Shown: positions 16,579 through 25,814 of the stretch, piece after piece
Numbering within the stretch: position 1 is the first letter of the stretch
Layout of the letters: each line of letters opens with the position of its first letter
Translations under genes and position numbers: made by a program
DNA from: Candidatus Hydrogenedens sp.
GTDB lineage: Bacteria; Hydrogenedentota; Hydrogenedentia; Hydrogenedentales; JAEUWI01
Direction: 5' to 3'
Assembly: GCA_016125095.1 (NCBI GenBank)
Contig: WGMK01000013.1
Coordinates: 124,001-188,000, forward strand
Length of the DNA stretch: 64,000 nucleotides
The notes under the pieces: generated by a model
What the model saw: only the letters and a program-made list of their open reading frames with translations
Database searches by the model: none
Told to the model about the DNA's origin: nothing

Positions 16579-19317
16579 ATGCGTATGTGCATGTTGTTTT
16601 GCTGTGCCGCAGGGATTGCCATGGCCGCACTGGCGGGGCCGGTGCGGGTGGTCGAGCCTTCCTTGCCCGAGCGCGATGCGAACTTCACGTTCCGCGCCCT
16701 GTGCGGCATTGGCGATGTCACCGGCGACGGACGCGGCGACATGCTGGTTGGGGCCTACCGCGCGAACGCGCCCACTGCTGGCGATGGGGGAGAAGTCTAT
16801 CTCTATTCCGGGCGCACGCTTGATCTGGTCGATACCTTGGTGTCTCCCAATCCCGAATTTGGGGGCTGGTTCGGCCATACGGTGCTCGGCTTTGATGATG
16901 TCACGGGGGATGACGTGCCGGAAATCGTGGTGGCGGCATCGCCGGAAACACCCACCGTGCGTGGCGCGGGTCGCGTGTATTTTTTCAATGGCGCCACACG
17001 CGCGCTCATCGATACGCTGGTCTCACCGAATCCCTCCGTGTTCGGCCAGTTCGGCATCAGCCTTGGGCGTGTACCGGATACGAACGCCGATGGCATCGAC
17101 GATCTGCTCGTTGGTGCCTTCCGCGAATCACCTGCGGGCGGGGGAGAGGCCGGCCGCGCGTATCTCTATGACGGCGCGACGCGCGCGCTGCTCCACACCT
17201 TCGATCACCCGGAAGGCCAGGGCGGCTCGGTGTTCGGCGTGACGGTCGACGGCCTGGACGATGTGAATGGCGATGGCGCGGGCGATGTGCTCATCGGGGC
17301 CTCCGGCTCGGATGTCGGGCAGCTGGTGGATGCGGGCGCGGGCTTCGTGTTCGACGGTCGCACGGGCGGATTACTCTACACCCTTACCTCGAATGCCCCC
17401 GTGACCAATGCCTACGTCGGCTTCGGTGCGGCGGGCATTCCCGACCTGAACGGCGACGGCGTCATGGATATCGCGTTGGGGGGCATGACCGATGCTGGCG
17501 CGGACGGCATACAAACCGGCCGTGTGCATGTGTTCGACGGCGCGACCGGCGACTGGCTGTATGCGGTGAATCCCGATCCGCAGAACCTGGCCAACTTCGG
17601 CATCTGGATCGACGGTATCGCCGATGTGAATGGCAACGGACGCGGCGATCTAATCGTCGGCGCGCATCTGGTGAACAATGGCTGCGCCACCCAGGCCGGA
17701 CGCGCCTACCTGCTCGACGGCGCCGACGGCTCGCTCATGCGAACCTTCGATTCCCCGCTGCCGCAAGACAACGGCTTCTTCGGCTTCACGGTTTCCGCCG
17801 CCGAGGACGCGAACGACGACGGCCTCGAGGAACTGCTGATTGGGGCCTGGGGCGACACCGTGAACGACGAGCCGGGCGCGGGCCGGGCGTATGTGTACAG
17901 CAGCCCGCACCTGGCCGCCACCGACGGCGGCGCGACGCTGGGCGCTTGTCGCGAATCGTGCAGCGGCAGCAATGCCCCCGACGCGGACGGCGACGGCCTG
18001 AACGCCTGCGTGGAATCCTGCCTCGGCACGCAGGACAATCTCGTGGATTCCGATTTCGACGGCATGCCCGACAATTACGAAGCGCAATACGGACTCGACC
18101 CGCTGGTAGACGACAGCGAAGCCGACGCGGACGGAGATGGCCTGACAAACCTCGAGGAGTACCTCGAGGGTGCTTCGCCCGCCGATGCAACAAACCCGAA
18201 CCTCGTCGTCTTCGTGCGGCCCGATGGCATCGACGTGCCAGGCATGGGCTCGCTCGACTCGCCCTTCGCCACCATCGCCTTCGCGCTCACGCAGGTGGAC
18301 GGGTCAGCCGGAGCGCAGGCCCGCATCGTGGTGCTCTGCGGCGAGTATCCGGGCAACCTCGTGCTCAAGCCCTATGTGACCGTGCAGGGCGTCCCCGGCG
18401 TCGAGGCCACCATCGCGGGCGCAGTCACCGGTGCCGCGGGCGCGGCACTGCGGGATCTTCGCGTCGAGCATCCCGGCGCGGGCGAGGCCATCAACATCGC
18501 CACCGGCCCCATGCTCTTGCGCGACGTCGTGATCTCCGGGGCAACCGGACCGCGCAAGTCGGGCGTGTTGATTGAGGGTAGCGGCGCTGTCGGCACGGTC
18601 ATCGACCGGTGTACCTTTGCCGATCTCGCCGTCGGGCTCGAGATTTCCGGAGGCCTGCCTACGCTCCGGCGCAGCGTCTTCGAGCGCTGCAGCGACGCGG
18701 GCCTGCTGGTGCATGGCCTGCCGGAAAAGCAAGTGACCAAGAGCCTGGGCAGCGCCACCGACGCGAACACGGGCTGGAACACCTTCCGAAATAATGGCGC
18801 CTTCAATTTCGTGAACGAAGGCGGCGAAACCATCGCGGTCGAGTTTAACGACTGGGGCACGAACGACGCGGAGGCCATCGCGAATACGATATCCGGTCCG
18901 GCCGACATCGAGCCTTTCCTGCTGGCCGGCCAGGGCGTGCTGGCAGCGTCCTTGTTCGTCACCGTGTGGGACGCTGTATCGCAGGTAACCATCGACGATG
19001 CGTCGGTGTCGATTGCGCCCGGCGGCTATGCGCCCGTGACCGAGAACGTCGACGGCGTTTACGCGTATCCCGCGCTGCCCTCGGGCACGTACTCAATCAC
19101 GGTCTCGGCGTCCGGATATGAGGATGCTTCCACCGTCGTGACCGCGGGCGACAGCGAGCTTTTCTCGGTCACGGTGCCGCTCGGCGGCACGGGCGGGCCG
19201 GGCGGCTGCAACTGCAATCAGGGCGGAAAATCAGTGCCCGCGGGTGGCGATGTGCTCACGGCCGCCGCGGCTCTGGCAGTATTGGCGGCTACCAGCCGCA
19301 GGCACCGGCCGCGCTGA
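16579..19317 (+). CDS. Secreted FG-GAP/TSP3/beta-helix surface protein with Cys-rich C-terminal sorting tail
   Basis: The 912-residue product starts with a signal peptide ([20 protein letters not shown]). About seven FG-GAP repeats follow (residues 33-440; [15 protein letters not shown] type), forming an integrin-like beta-propeller. Next are thrombospondin type-3-like Ca repeats ([16 protein letters not shown]; about 464-535), a DUF1565-type right-handed beta-helix ending in FNDWG (about 543-784), and a carboxypeptidase-regulatory-like domain (about 790-869). The tail GGCNCNQGG, a hydrophobic [10 protein letters not shown] stretch and SRRHRPR resembles MYXO-CTERM/Synerg-CTERM-type sorting signals. 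GGAGG (16564-16568) is 10 bases before the ATG. An adhesin or matrix role is inferred. It is a paralogue in design of the proteins at 23531-25780 and 52819-57087. Confidence 0.9.
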   Translation: MRMCMLFCCAAGIAMAALAGPVRVVEPSLPERDANFTFRALCGIGDVTGDGRGDMLVGAYRANAPTAGDGGEVYLYSGRTLDLVDTLVSPNPEFGGWFGHTVLGFDDVTGDDVPEIVVAASPETPTVRGAGRVYFFNGATRALIDTLVSPNPSVFGQFGISLGRVPDTNADGIDDLLVGAFRESPAGGGEAGRAYLYDGATRALLHTFDHPEGQGGSVFGVTVDGLDDVNGDGAGDVLIGASGSDVGQLVDAGAGFVFDGRTGGLLYTLTSNAPVTNAYVGFGAAGIPDLNGDGVMDIALGGMTDAGADGIQTGRVHVFDGATGDWLYAVNPDPQNLANFGIWIDGIADVNGNGRGDLIVGAHLVNNGCATQAGRAYLLDGADGSLMRTFDSPLPQDNGFFGFTVSAAEDANDDGLEELLIGAWGDTVNDEPGAGRAYVYSSPHLAATDGGATLGACRESCSGSNAPDADGDGLNACVESCLGTQDNLVDSDFDGMPDNYEAQYGLDPLVDDSEADADGDGLTNLEEYLEGASPADATNPNLVVFVRPDGIDVPGMGSLDSPFATIAFALTQVDGSAGAQARIVVLCGEYPGNLVLKPYVTVQGVPGVEATIAGAVTGAAGAALRDLRVEHPGAGEAINIATGPMLLRDVVISGATGPRKSGVLIEGSGAVGTVIDRCTFADLAVGLEISGGLPTLRRSVFERCSDAGLLVHGLPEKQVTKSLGSATDANTGWNTFRNNGAFNFVNEGGETIAVEFNDWGTNDAEAIANTISGPADIEPFLLAGQGVLAASLFVTVWDAVSQVTIDDASVSIAPGGYAPVTENVDGVYAYPALPSGTYSITVSASGYEDASTVVTAGDSELFSVTVPLGGTGGPGGCNCNQGGKSVPAGGDVLTAAAALAVLAATSRRHRPR

Positions 19318-19326
19318 GGTCCGAAG

Positions 19327-20016
19327 TCAGGAAGACGGATTCCCATGGGCCAGCGCCGAAGGCGTCTGGCAGCCCACAATGGCCGGCGCTTCCTGGACCA
19401 GTGAGTCGTCTTCCACCGCCGCCACCATGAACAAGGCGAAATCGATGCGGCGCGTGATGTTGCTCGCGAGTACCGGATCGCCCACATGCCGGCTCCACAC
19501 CGGCAGGCCCTGGCTCTCGCCTTCCTCCAGGTTGCTGCCGCGCACCACCGTCCACCGCGTATCGCTCGCGAAAATTCGGCGGCAAGCCTCCACCTGATCG
19601 TCCAGCTCGGCAAAACGCACCAGCCGCGCAACGCGCCCGAACACGGCCACCAGCGTCAGGAACGCGCGCGAGTACAAATCCTTGCCATCGCGGGTGATAT
19701 GCCATCCGCACGAAAACACCAGCCGCGCGCCGGGCTCCGCGTAATCCATCACCGCCTGCGCGGTCCCGCTCGCATATTGCTGGATGCCCCACGGCACCAG
19801 CACCACCAGCACCCCGTCGCACCCTGCCACCGCCCGCCGGATCACCTCGCGATCATTCGTCGCTCCGGGGATGATCGTCATCCGGTCCTTGAACGCGTCC
19901 AGCTTGTCCACACTCTGCGCCCGGCAAACGCCCACCACTTCATACCCGCGGTCCAGCGCATGCTGCACCATATACCGCCCCAACTTACCCGATGCGCCGA
20001 CAATGCAGATTTTCAT
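19327..20016 (-). CDS. NAD(P)-binding (NmrA-like/atypical SDR) protein
   Basis: The 229-residue product opens with MKICIVGASGKLGRYMVQHAL, whose GxxGxxG matches the Rossmann motif of NAD(P)H-binding atypical short-chain dehydrogenases. The length fits the single-domain NAD(P)H-binding family used for epimerase-like or redox-sensor proteins. No clear YxxxK active site is visible, so a catalytic reaction cannot be named. It converges on the FG-GAP gene with 9 bp between the stops. Confidence 0.82.
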   Translation of the reverse strand: MKICIVGASGKLGRYMVQHALDRGYEVVGVCRAQSVDKLDAFKDRMTIIPGATNDREVIRRAVAGCDGVLVVLVPWGIQQYASGTAQAVMDYAEPGARLVFSCGWHITRDGKDLYSRAFLTLVAVFGRVARLVRFAELDDQVEACRRIFASDTRWTVVRGSNLEEGESQGLPVWSRHVGDPVLASNITRRIDFALFMVAAVEDDSLVQEAPAIVGCQTPSALAHGNPSS

Positions 20017-20167
20017 GATGGCCTTTCGTGGGGAGGGGGCTCAGAATTGGTATGACGATTGCCTTTGGCCCCGGCATCTTGCGATGACGCATATCATCAT
20101 TTGTTGTGCTAGAGCGTCAGTGTACCTGCTCAAGCGCCAGAGCGCCAACGGCGCGAACGAACCAAAG

Positions 20168-20260
20168 CCCGGGGCGCACGCCCCGGGTTTCGTTACGACA
20201 AACGATAAGCCCTGAAGGGGCGGACCTATGGAGGGTCAATGATGCCGCCCCTTCAGGGCT
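20168..20260. repeat. Palindromic intergenic repeats
   Basis: Between 20017 and 20415 I see no coding sequence. CCCGGGGC/GCCCCGGG form a hairpin at 20168-20187. A perfect 16-bp inverted repeat (AGCCCTGAAGGGGCGG at 20208-20223 and its complement at 20245-20260) encloses 21 bases. Both resemble REP-type elements. Confidence 0.65.
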
Positions 20261-20415
20261 CGCACAAAAGGGGGGGCTGGCTTCCCCAGGGTTGCGCTTC
20301 GCTTACCCTGGGCTTTGATTCTGCCGCGCCGATGGCGCTGAAGAATTGCAGTGAGGCGCCAACTCGCAATCGCCCGACAATAAGCAGTACTCGCGTCGGC
20401 CTGCGTGGAAACGGG

Positions 20416-20646
20416 CTACTCCCAACTGTCGCGCTCAGCACGAATATAGGCGTCGATTTCTTCTTTATTCCGCTTGTGATACGGCCCGGCAGCGGCATCG
20501 TGTACGGCTTGCTTGAGACGTTCCCAGTCGAACGAGTCGGGCGATTGCGGAATCACTACGATAGATGCCCGTCCCTTTGGCACCTCGGAAGGCACCTGAA
20601 GGTTGTGCCCTTCGTCGATGTCGCCATCGAATCTGTAAACAGCCAT
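20416..20646 (-). CDS. Small antitoxin-like protein (orphan)
   Basis: The 76-residue product starts MAVYRFDGDI and contains LQVPSEVPKG. It ends in KEEIDAYIRAERDSWE, a tail common in small type II antitoxin-like proteins (EEIDxxIRAERDSW). ATG 20646 is chosen because GGGAG lies 8 bases upstream; a longer in-frame start at 20739 adds an unlikely Cys/Trp-rich extension. No toxin gene (PIN, RelE-like) lies next to it on either side, so it is an orphan or the partner is unlinked. The functional call is tentative. Confidence 0.55.
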   Translation of the reverse strand: MAVYRFDGDIDEGHNLQVPSEVPKGRASIVVIPQSPDSFDWERLKQAVHDAAAGPYHKRNKEEIDAYIRAERDSWE

Positions 20647-20775
20647 GGCAGAGGCTCCCATCTTGTCGCTCGCCCCATTCTGCCATGAATCCGGTCGATC
20701 AGACCAGCCCTCGTTACATCGCCCTGCGGTGTATCGCATCGCCCGCCGCTCTGCGGCGCGAGTATAGACCGTTCC

Positions 20776-23415
20776 CTACTTCCCGTCCCGCGGCTTATTC
20801 GCCAGGTGCTTCAGGTGATACAGCAGTTCGTGCGCTTCCTTGGGCGAGAGCTGATCGGGGTCGACGAGGTCGAGTTCTTTCTCGACGGCCGAGGGGCCGG
20901 GGTCGGGGGTGGCGCCGAAGAGGTACATCTGCTCGGGCAGGCCGGCGGCCGCGGTGTTGCCGGATTCGAGCGACTCGAGAATGGTGCGGGCGCGCGAGAT
21001 GACGCTGGGGGGGAGGCCCGCCAGCTTCGCCACCTGGATGCCGTAGCTGTGGTCCGCGCCGCCGTCGATGATGCGGTAGAGAAACACCACCTTGTCGCCC
21101 CATTCGCGCACGGCCACGTTCAGGTTCTTCGCGCGTTCGAGCTTGGTGCCGAGTTCGGTGAGTTCGTGGTAGTGCGTGGCGAACAGCGTCTTCGCGCGGA
21201 TGCGATCGTGAATGTGCTCGGCCACGCTCCACGCGATGCTGATGCCGTCGAAGGTCGAGGTGCCGCGGCCGATTTCGTCCAGCACCAGGAGGCTGCGCTC
21301 GGTGGCGGTATTGAGGATGTTCGCGGTCTCGATCATCTCCACCATGAACGTGCTCTCGCCGCGCACGAGATTGTCCGAGGCCCCCACGCGGGTGAAGATG
21401 CGATCCACCACGCCGATGTTCGCGGCGCGCGCCGGCACGTAGCTGCCCACCTGCGCCATCAGGGTCACCAGCGCCACCTGCCGCAAATAGGTGCTCTTGC
21501 CCGCCATGTTCGGCCCGGTGACAATCTGCAGCGCGGCGCGGTCGGAATCGAGCAGCGTATCGTTCGGCACGAAATCGCCCGCCTTCATCAGCGATTCCAC
21601 CACGGGGTGCCGGCCATCGGTAATGTGCACCCGGCCCTCGGCGTTCACATCGGGCTTACAGTAATCACGCGTGGCGGCGGTCTCGGCGAATGCCGCCAGC
21701 ACGTCGGCCGTGGCGATGGCCTCGGCCGTGGCATAAATGCGCCGGGCCTCGGCGGCGATCTGCTGGCGCAGCCCGGTGAACAAATCGTACTCCAGCGTCT
21801 GCATGCGCTCCTGCGCATTGATGATCTCTTCCTCGCGCTCCTTCAGCGAAGGCGTCACGAAGCGTTCCGCGTTCGCCAGCGTCTGCTTGCGCTGATAGTC
21901 CTTCGGAGCCAGGTGCGCGCTGCCCTTGCTGATTTCGATGAAATAGCCGAACACGCGGTTGTAGCCCACCTTGAGCGTGTTGATGCCCGTGCGTGCTCGC
22001 TCGTCTTTCTGCAGTTCGGCTATCCAGTCCTTGCCGCCGCGCACCAGCCCGCGCAGCCGGTCCAGCTCCTCGTGATACCCGTCCCGCAGCAGGTTGCCCT
22101 CGTTCAGCGCCAGCGGCGGCTCGTCGGTAATCGAGGCGGCTATCCACCCGGCCACGTCCGCCAGGTCGTCCATCGCCGCCAGCGTCTCGCGTATCAGGTC
22201 CGCATCGGCGCGCGCCAGCCCCGCCTTCAGCGCGGGCACCCGCGCCAGCGAATCGCCCAGCGCCTTCATGTCGCGCGCATTGCCCGATTTCGATGTGAGC
22301 CGCCCCATCAGGCGCTCGAGGTCCGCCACGCCCTTCAGCAGCTCGCGCAATTCCAGCCGCAGTTCGGTGTCGTTTAGCAGCGCTTCCACCGCGTTCAGCC
22401 GCGCGCGGATGGCATCGACCTCCAGCAGCGGATGCAGCAGCCAATGCCGCATCTTCCGCGCGCCCATACTCGTGCGCGTGCGGTCGAGCACCCCCAGCAG
22501 CGTGCCGCGCTTGCTCTTCTCCGCCAGCGATTCCACGAGTTCCAGGTTGCGCTGCGTGTTGCCATCCAACACCACGTAGCCCGCCGGGCTGTAGCGCCGC
22601 GGCAGCCGCAGGTGCGGCACGGCATCGCACTGGGTGATCCGCACGTACGACAGCGCCGCGCCCGCGCAGCCCGCCGCCTGCGGCTCCGCTTCCAGCCCCA
22701 CGCCCTTCAGCGTATTCAGCTCGAACAGGTCCAGCAGCATCTCGCGCGAGGTCTGCGGATCGAACTCGAAGTCCGAGCGCGTCGTAAAGGTGACCTGCGG
22801 AAAACGCCGCCGCAGCAGGTCCAGCAGCGTGGCGTCGAAGGATTCCGGCGCGAGCACTTCCTTCGGCGCCATGCGCGCGAACTCGTCCATCAGCGTCTGC
22901 TGCACGTCTTCCTCGACGCGCGCCACCAGGAACTCGCCCGTGGTCACGTCGATGAACGCCAGCCCCGCGCCGTCCTCGGTCGCCATCATCGCCGCCAGGT
23001 AGCTGTTCGACGACTCGTCCAGCAGGTCCGGCGCCGTCACCGTGCCCGGCGTGATGATGCGCGTTACCGCGCGCTTCACGATGCCCTTCGCGTCCTTCGG
23101 GTCTTCCATCTGGTCGCAGATGGACACCGTGCGCCCCGCCGCGATGGCCTTGGCCACATAGCCCTCCATCGCACGGCAAGGCACCCCCGCCATGGGAATC
23201 CGTTGCTTCGCCTCCGAGCCATCGCGCGACGTCAGCGTCAGCCCCAGCAGTTCCGCCGCCTCCAGCGCGTCCTCGAAAAACAGCTCGTAGAAATCGCCCA
23301 TGCGGAAGAACAGCAGCGAATCGCCCGACTCGGCCTTCGCCTCGATGAACTGACGCACCATCGGCGTCACCTTGTCCGGCCGCACATCCGCCAGTTTTAC
23401 CCAGTTCTCGCTCAT
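20776..23415 (-). CDS. mutS: DNA mismatch repair protein MutS
   Basis: The 879-residue product has all MutS domains. The N-terminal mismatch reader contains GDFYELF, with the Phe-x-Glu mismatch wedge. The connector, lever and clamp regions follow. The ATPase has Walker A GPNMAGKST near residue 630, Walker B and signature VLDEIGRGTSTFDG near 710, and FATHYHELTEL. Length is near the family norm of 850-880. It recognises base mismatches and recruits MutL; mutL is not in the window. It stands alone and may be transcribed from a -10 element only 8 bases upstream of the ATG. Confidence 0.97.
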   Translation of the reverse strand: MSENWVKLADVRPDKVTPMVRQFIEAKAESGDSLLFFRMGDFYELFFEDALEAAELLGLTLTSRDGSEAKQRIPMAGVPCRAMEGYVAKAIAAGRTVSICDQMEDPKDAKGIVKRAVTRIITPGTVTAPDLLDESSNSYLAAMMATEDGAGLAFIDVTTGEFLVARVEEDVQQTLMDEFARMAPKEVLAPESFDATLLDLLRRRFPQVTFTTRSDFEFDPQTSREMLLDLFELNTLKGVGLEAEPQAAGCAGAALSYVRITQCDAVPHLRLPRRYSPAGYVVLDGNTQRNLELVESLAEKSKRGTLLGVLDRTRTSMGARKMRHWLLHPLLEVDAIRARLNAVEALLNDTELRLELRELLKGVADLERLMGRLTSKSGNARDMKALGDSLARVPALKAGLARADADLIRETLAAMDDLADVAGWIAASITDEPPLALNEGNLLRDGYHEELDRLRGLVRGGKDWIAELQKDERARTGINTLKVGYNRVFGYFIEISKGSAHLAPKDYQRKQTLANAERFVTPSLKEREEEIINAQERMQTLEYDLFTGLRQQIAAEARRIYATAEAIATADVLAAFAETAATRDYCKPDVNAEGRVHITDGRHPVVESLMKAGDFVPNDTLLDSDRAALQIVTGPNMAGKSTYLRQVALVTLMAQVGSYVPARAANIGVVDRIFTRVGASDNLVRGESTFMVEMIETANILNTATERSLLVLDEIGRGTSTFDGISIAWSVAEHIHDRIRAKTLFATHYHELTELGTKLERAKNLNVAVREWGDKVVFLYRIIDGGADHSYGIQVAKLAGLPPSVISRARTILESLESGNTAAAGLPEQMYLFGATPDPGPSAVEKELDLVDPDQLSPKEAHELLYHLKHLANKPRDGK

Positions 23416-23423
23416 GGCGCGGG

Positions 23424-23454
23424 ATTATACAGATCGGACCTACGGGCCTGTCAC
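23424..23454 (-). promoter_or_regulatory. Possible leaderless promoter of mutS
   Basis: On the minus strand a perfect TATAAT (23429 to 23424) ends 8 bases before the mutS ATG. A GTGACA (23454 to 23449) sits 19 bp upstream. Transcription would start at or near the ATG. No Shine-Dalgarno sequence is visible. Confidence 0.4.
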
Positions 23455-23497
23455 GGCGGCGGGGGAGTCTCGCCACCACAAAGCGCCGCGCAACCCC

Positions 23498-23516
23498 AAG
23501 GGCTGAAGGCCCGCCC
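23498..23516. repeat. Dispersed repeat AAGGGCTGAAGGCCCGCCC
   Basis: An identical 19-mer occurs at 61798-61816, and a variant lies at 61732-61750. Confidence 0.65.
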
Positions 23517-23530
23517 TAAGGTTCCATCCC

Positions 23531-25780
23531 TCACCCGCCCGGGCAGTAGCCGTCCTCGGCGGATTCGCAACGGGTGTAACTGCGCAGGTTGAACATCTGC
23601 ACGGCGCGGAGGGTTTCCGACAGGCTCAGGCGCCAGTCGGTGGGATTGTAGTCCGCCGTGTGGCTGCGGCAGGAATAGGTGTCGCCGGGGCCGACCGCGT
23701 AGCCGTCTTCGGTGCCGGCCGCGCAGCGGAATCGCGGCACGTTGTAGAACTGGATGATGCGCAGCAGCTCGCCCAGCTCGAGCACGCCGTTCGCATTCTG
23801 GTCACCCGATTGCGATACCGGCAGCGAACCGGCCAGCGTGCCGTCCGGCACAAGCATGACGGTCGTTTCGGCCGAAGCGCTTCCGGTTACCGACGCCGTG
23901 CTGCTCTTCGGGAAATAGCCCGCAGCGTTCACCTGCAGGGTGTAAACGCCAGGCGTCACATAGGTGATCGTATACACGCCGTTGTCGTTGCCGCGCACGG
24001 GCTGGATGAATCCGGGCGACACGCGCACCTCGGCCGAAGCCACCGGCGCGTTCGTGTCGGCGTTCAGCACGGTGACAAAGAGCGTGGGGACGACCACGGC
24101 CTGCCCGAGGAAGGGCACGAAGCCGACCGCGCCGAACATCTGCTCGCCGATGGCGGCCTCTTCGTAAATGCCCCAATCGTTCTGCTCGGCCTGGACTTCG
24201 TTTTGCGATTCGTTGTTGATGAAGTACCCGCCGACGTCCTCGAAATAGTTGTAGCCCGTGCCGCCGTCGGCCGCATCGCCCAGCTGCGGCGTGAGGTCCG
24301 CGCCTGCGCCCTTGGCCGAGAGCACCGTAATCGCATCGCCCGCGACGGATTCGAAGGTGTTGCGGGTAAGCACCGGCGCCGCGCCCGAGGTCATTGCACC
24401 GGCATCGAGCCCGCGGAAGGTCGTCCGCGTGATGCGCGCGTCTGAGGCCCCGACGCCCGCGATCATCATGCCCAGCGATCCCGAGGCGTCCGCGCCTTCC
24501 AGCACCACATTGTCCACCGCCACGTCGGCCCCGTCTATCATCACCAGCGTGGCATCGGTCACGCCCTTGCTGTTCTCGAGGCTGATGGTCAGATCGCGCA
24601 GCGCGCTGTCCGCCGTACCGCCAATGTACACCACAGTGTTGCCATTATCTTTCAGCGCAAGCGGCGGGGGACGCAGCACCGTCTCGGACGGATCGAAGGG
24701 ATTCGCGCCGAAGAGCTTTACGTTGGTCGGCAGCGTAAAGGCCTCGTCGTACACGCCCGAGCTCACGCGCACCTCCACCGGCCGCGCGCCCGAGGCGTAA
24801 GTCGCCGCATGGTTCACCGCCAGCGTCAGGCCCTTCAGCGGCGCATCGAGCGTGCCGAAGCCTGTGTCGTCGCTGCCGAATTCGGTCGATACGAAAATCA
24901 CATCCAGTTCCGGCAGCACGCGCTGCGGCTCGCCTTCGTTGATATTCGCAATGCTGAACGGACCTCGTACGACCGTGTTGTTCAGTTCATTGTCTTCGCC
25001 CACGGCCTCGCCGCCGTCGGTCTTGAACACGAGGTAATACGTGCCGCCATCAATCTCTTCCGGCACCACCGCCTCCGCCGTGCGGCCGTACCCTGTGCCC
25101 GCCGTCAGGCTTTCGGGCGAAGGCTCGCAGATCAGCGGCAGCGCGTTCTGCAAATCCGTGGCCGAGGCCGACAGATACACGCAGTCGTCCCAGCCGCTGC
25201 CGGCATCCTTCGGTCCATTGTTCCGCACGCCCCAGGTCAGGTCGAGCGTCATGCCGCGATCCACCACGCCCGTATAGCTGAACGAGGTCGCCTCCAGATC
25301 GGGCTGGGGGATGTAGACCGTGAACTCGCGCGCCACGGCATCGTCGGGCGGAAAGAGCACGGCCGGATCGCCAACCAGCACGGTGAACTCCCGGGCCACG
25401 GCGTCGTTCGGCGGAAACAAAACCGCCGGGTCGCCGACCAGCACCGTGAATTCCCGTGCCACCGCGTCGCGCGGGGGCGTCTCCGCCGTGTTCGCGCCCA
25501 CGGATACCGTGAACTCGCGCGCGGCAGCGCTCTTTGGAGCGGGATCGCTGCCGCCACTGGCGACCGACACCGTGAATTCCCGCGCCGCCACGCTGGTGGG
25601 AGCCGGCGTTGCTTCCGCGGCACCCGTGTACACCAGAAACGCCCGCGCCACGGCATCCGTCACCGGTTCGTCCTGCGCCCTGCTGGAAAGCGCGATGGCC
25701 GGTAGCGCGAGCAACACGGCCGCCCAGAAGCGCAAGGCGCCCCCGGGAAAGGCCGTGTGATTTCGTGTGCGCTGGTGCAT
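23531..25780 (-). CDS. Secreted AREFTV-repeat/CARDB/beta-helix protein with C-terminal Cys/EF-hand module
   Basis: The 749-residue product has a signal peptide (LRFWAAVLLALPAIALSSRA). Six short repeats of about 21 residues follow, built around AREFTV (about 40-157). A CARDB-like Ig domain (about 158-275; PDLEATSFSYTG...VFKTDGGEAVGEDNELNN) precedes a DUF1565-type beta-helix ending in QNDWG (about 290-560). A carboxypeptidase-regulatory-like domain (about 570-655) leads to the Cys/EF-hand module at the very C-terminus (NANGVLELGELLRIIQFYN, EDGY, CRSHTADY, LSETLRAVQ, EDGYCPGG). AAAGGAA lies 8 bases before the ATG. It is 34 bp downstream of the Gly-rich protein gene and probably co-transcribed with it. 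Confidence 0.88.
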   Translation of the reverse strand: MHQRTRNHTAFPGGALRFWAAVLLALPAIALSSRAQDEPVTDAVARAFLVYTGAAEATPAPTSVAAREFTVSVASGGSDPAPKSAAAREFTVSVGANTAETPPRDAVAREFTVLVGDPAVLFPPNDAVAREFTVLVGDPAVLFPPDDAVAREFTVYIPQPDLEATSFSYTGVVDRGMTLDLTWGVRNNGPKDAGSGWDDCVYLSASATDLQNALPLICEPSPESLTAGTGYGRTAEAVVPEEIDGGTYYLVFKTDGGEAVGEDNELNNTVVRGPFSIANINEGEPQRVLPELDVIFVSTEFGSDDTGFGTLDAPLKGLTLAVNHAATYASGARPVEVRVSSGVYDEAFTLPTNVKLFGANPFDPSETVLRPPPLALKDNGNTVVYIGGTADSALRDLTISLENSKGVTDATLVMIDGADVAVDNVVLEGADASGSLGMMIAGVGASDARITRTTFRGLDAGAMTSGAAPVLTRNTFESVAGDAITVLSAKGAGADLTPQLGDAADGGTGYNYFEDVGGYFINNESQNEVQAEQNDWGIYEEAAIGEQMFGAVGFVPFLGQAVVVPTLFVTVLNADTNAPVASAEVRVSPGFIQPVRGNDNGVYTITYVTPGVYTLQVNAAGYFPKSSTASVTGSASAETTVMLVPDGTLAGSLPVSQSGDQNANGVLELGELLRIIQFYNVPRFRCAAGTEDGYAVGPGDTYSCRSHTADYNPTDWRLSLSETLRAVQMFNLRSYTRCESAEDGYCPGG
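25310..25660 (-). repeat. Tandem AREFTV-encoding repeats
   Basis: Six imperfect units of about 60-66 bp encode D-A-V-A-R-E-F-T-V followed by a variable loop. Two adjacent units (VLVGDPAVLFPP) are almost identical. Confidence 0.8.
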
Positions 25781-25814
25781 GCGCCGCGTTCCTTTCAGGA
25801 TGACCGCGGCTGCG

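Noticed and set aside
20806..22377. A 523-codon open frame antisense to mutS
   Set aside because: mutS is unmistakable and the antisense frame has no recognisable content.
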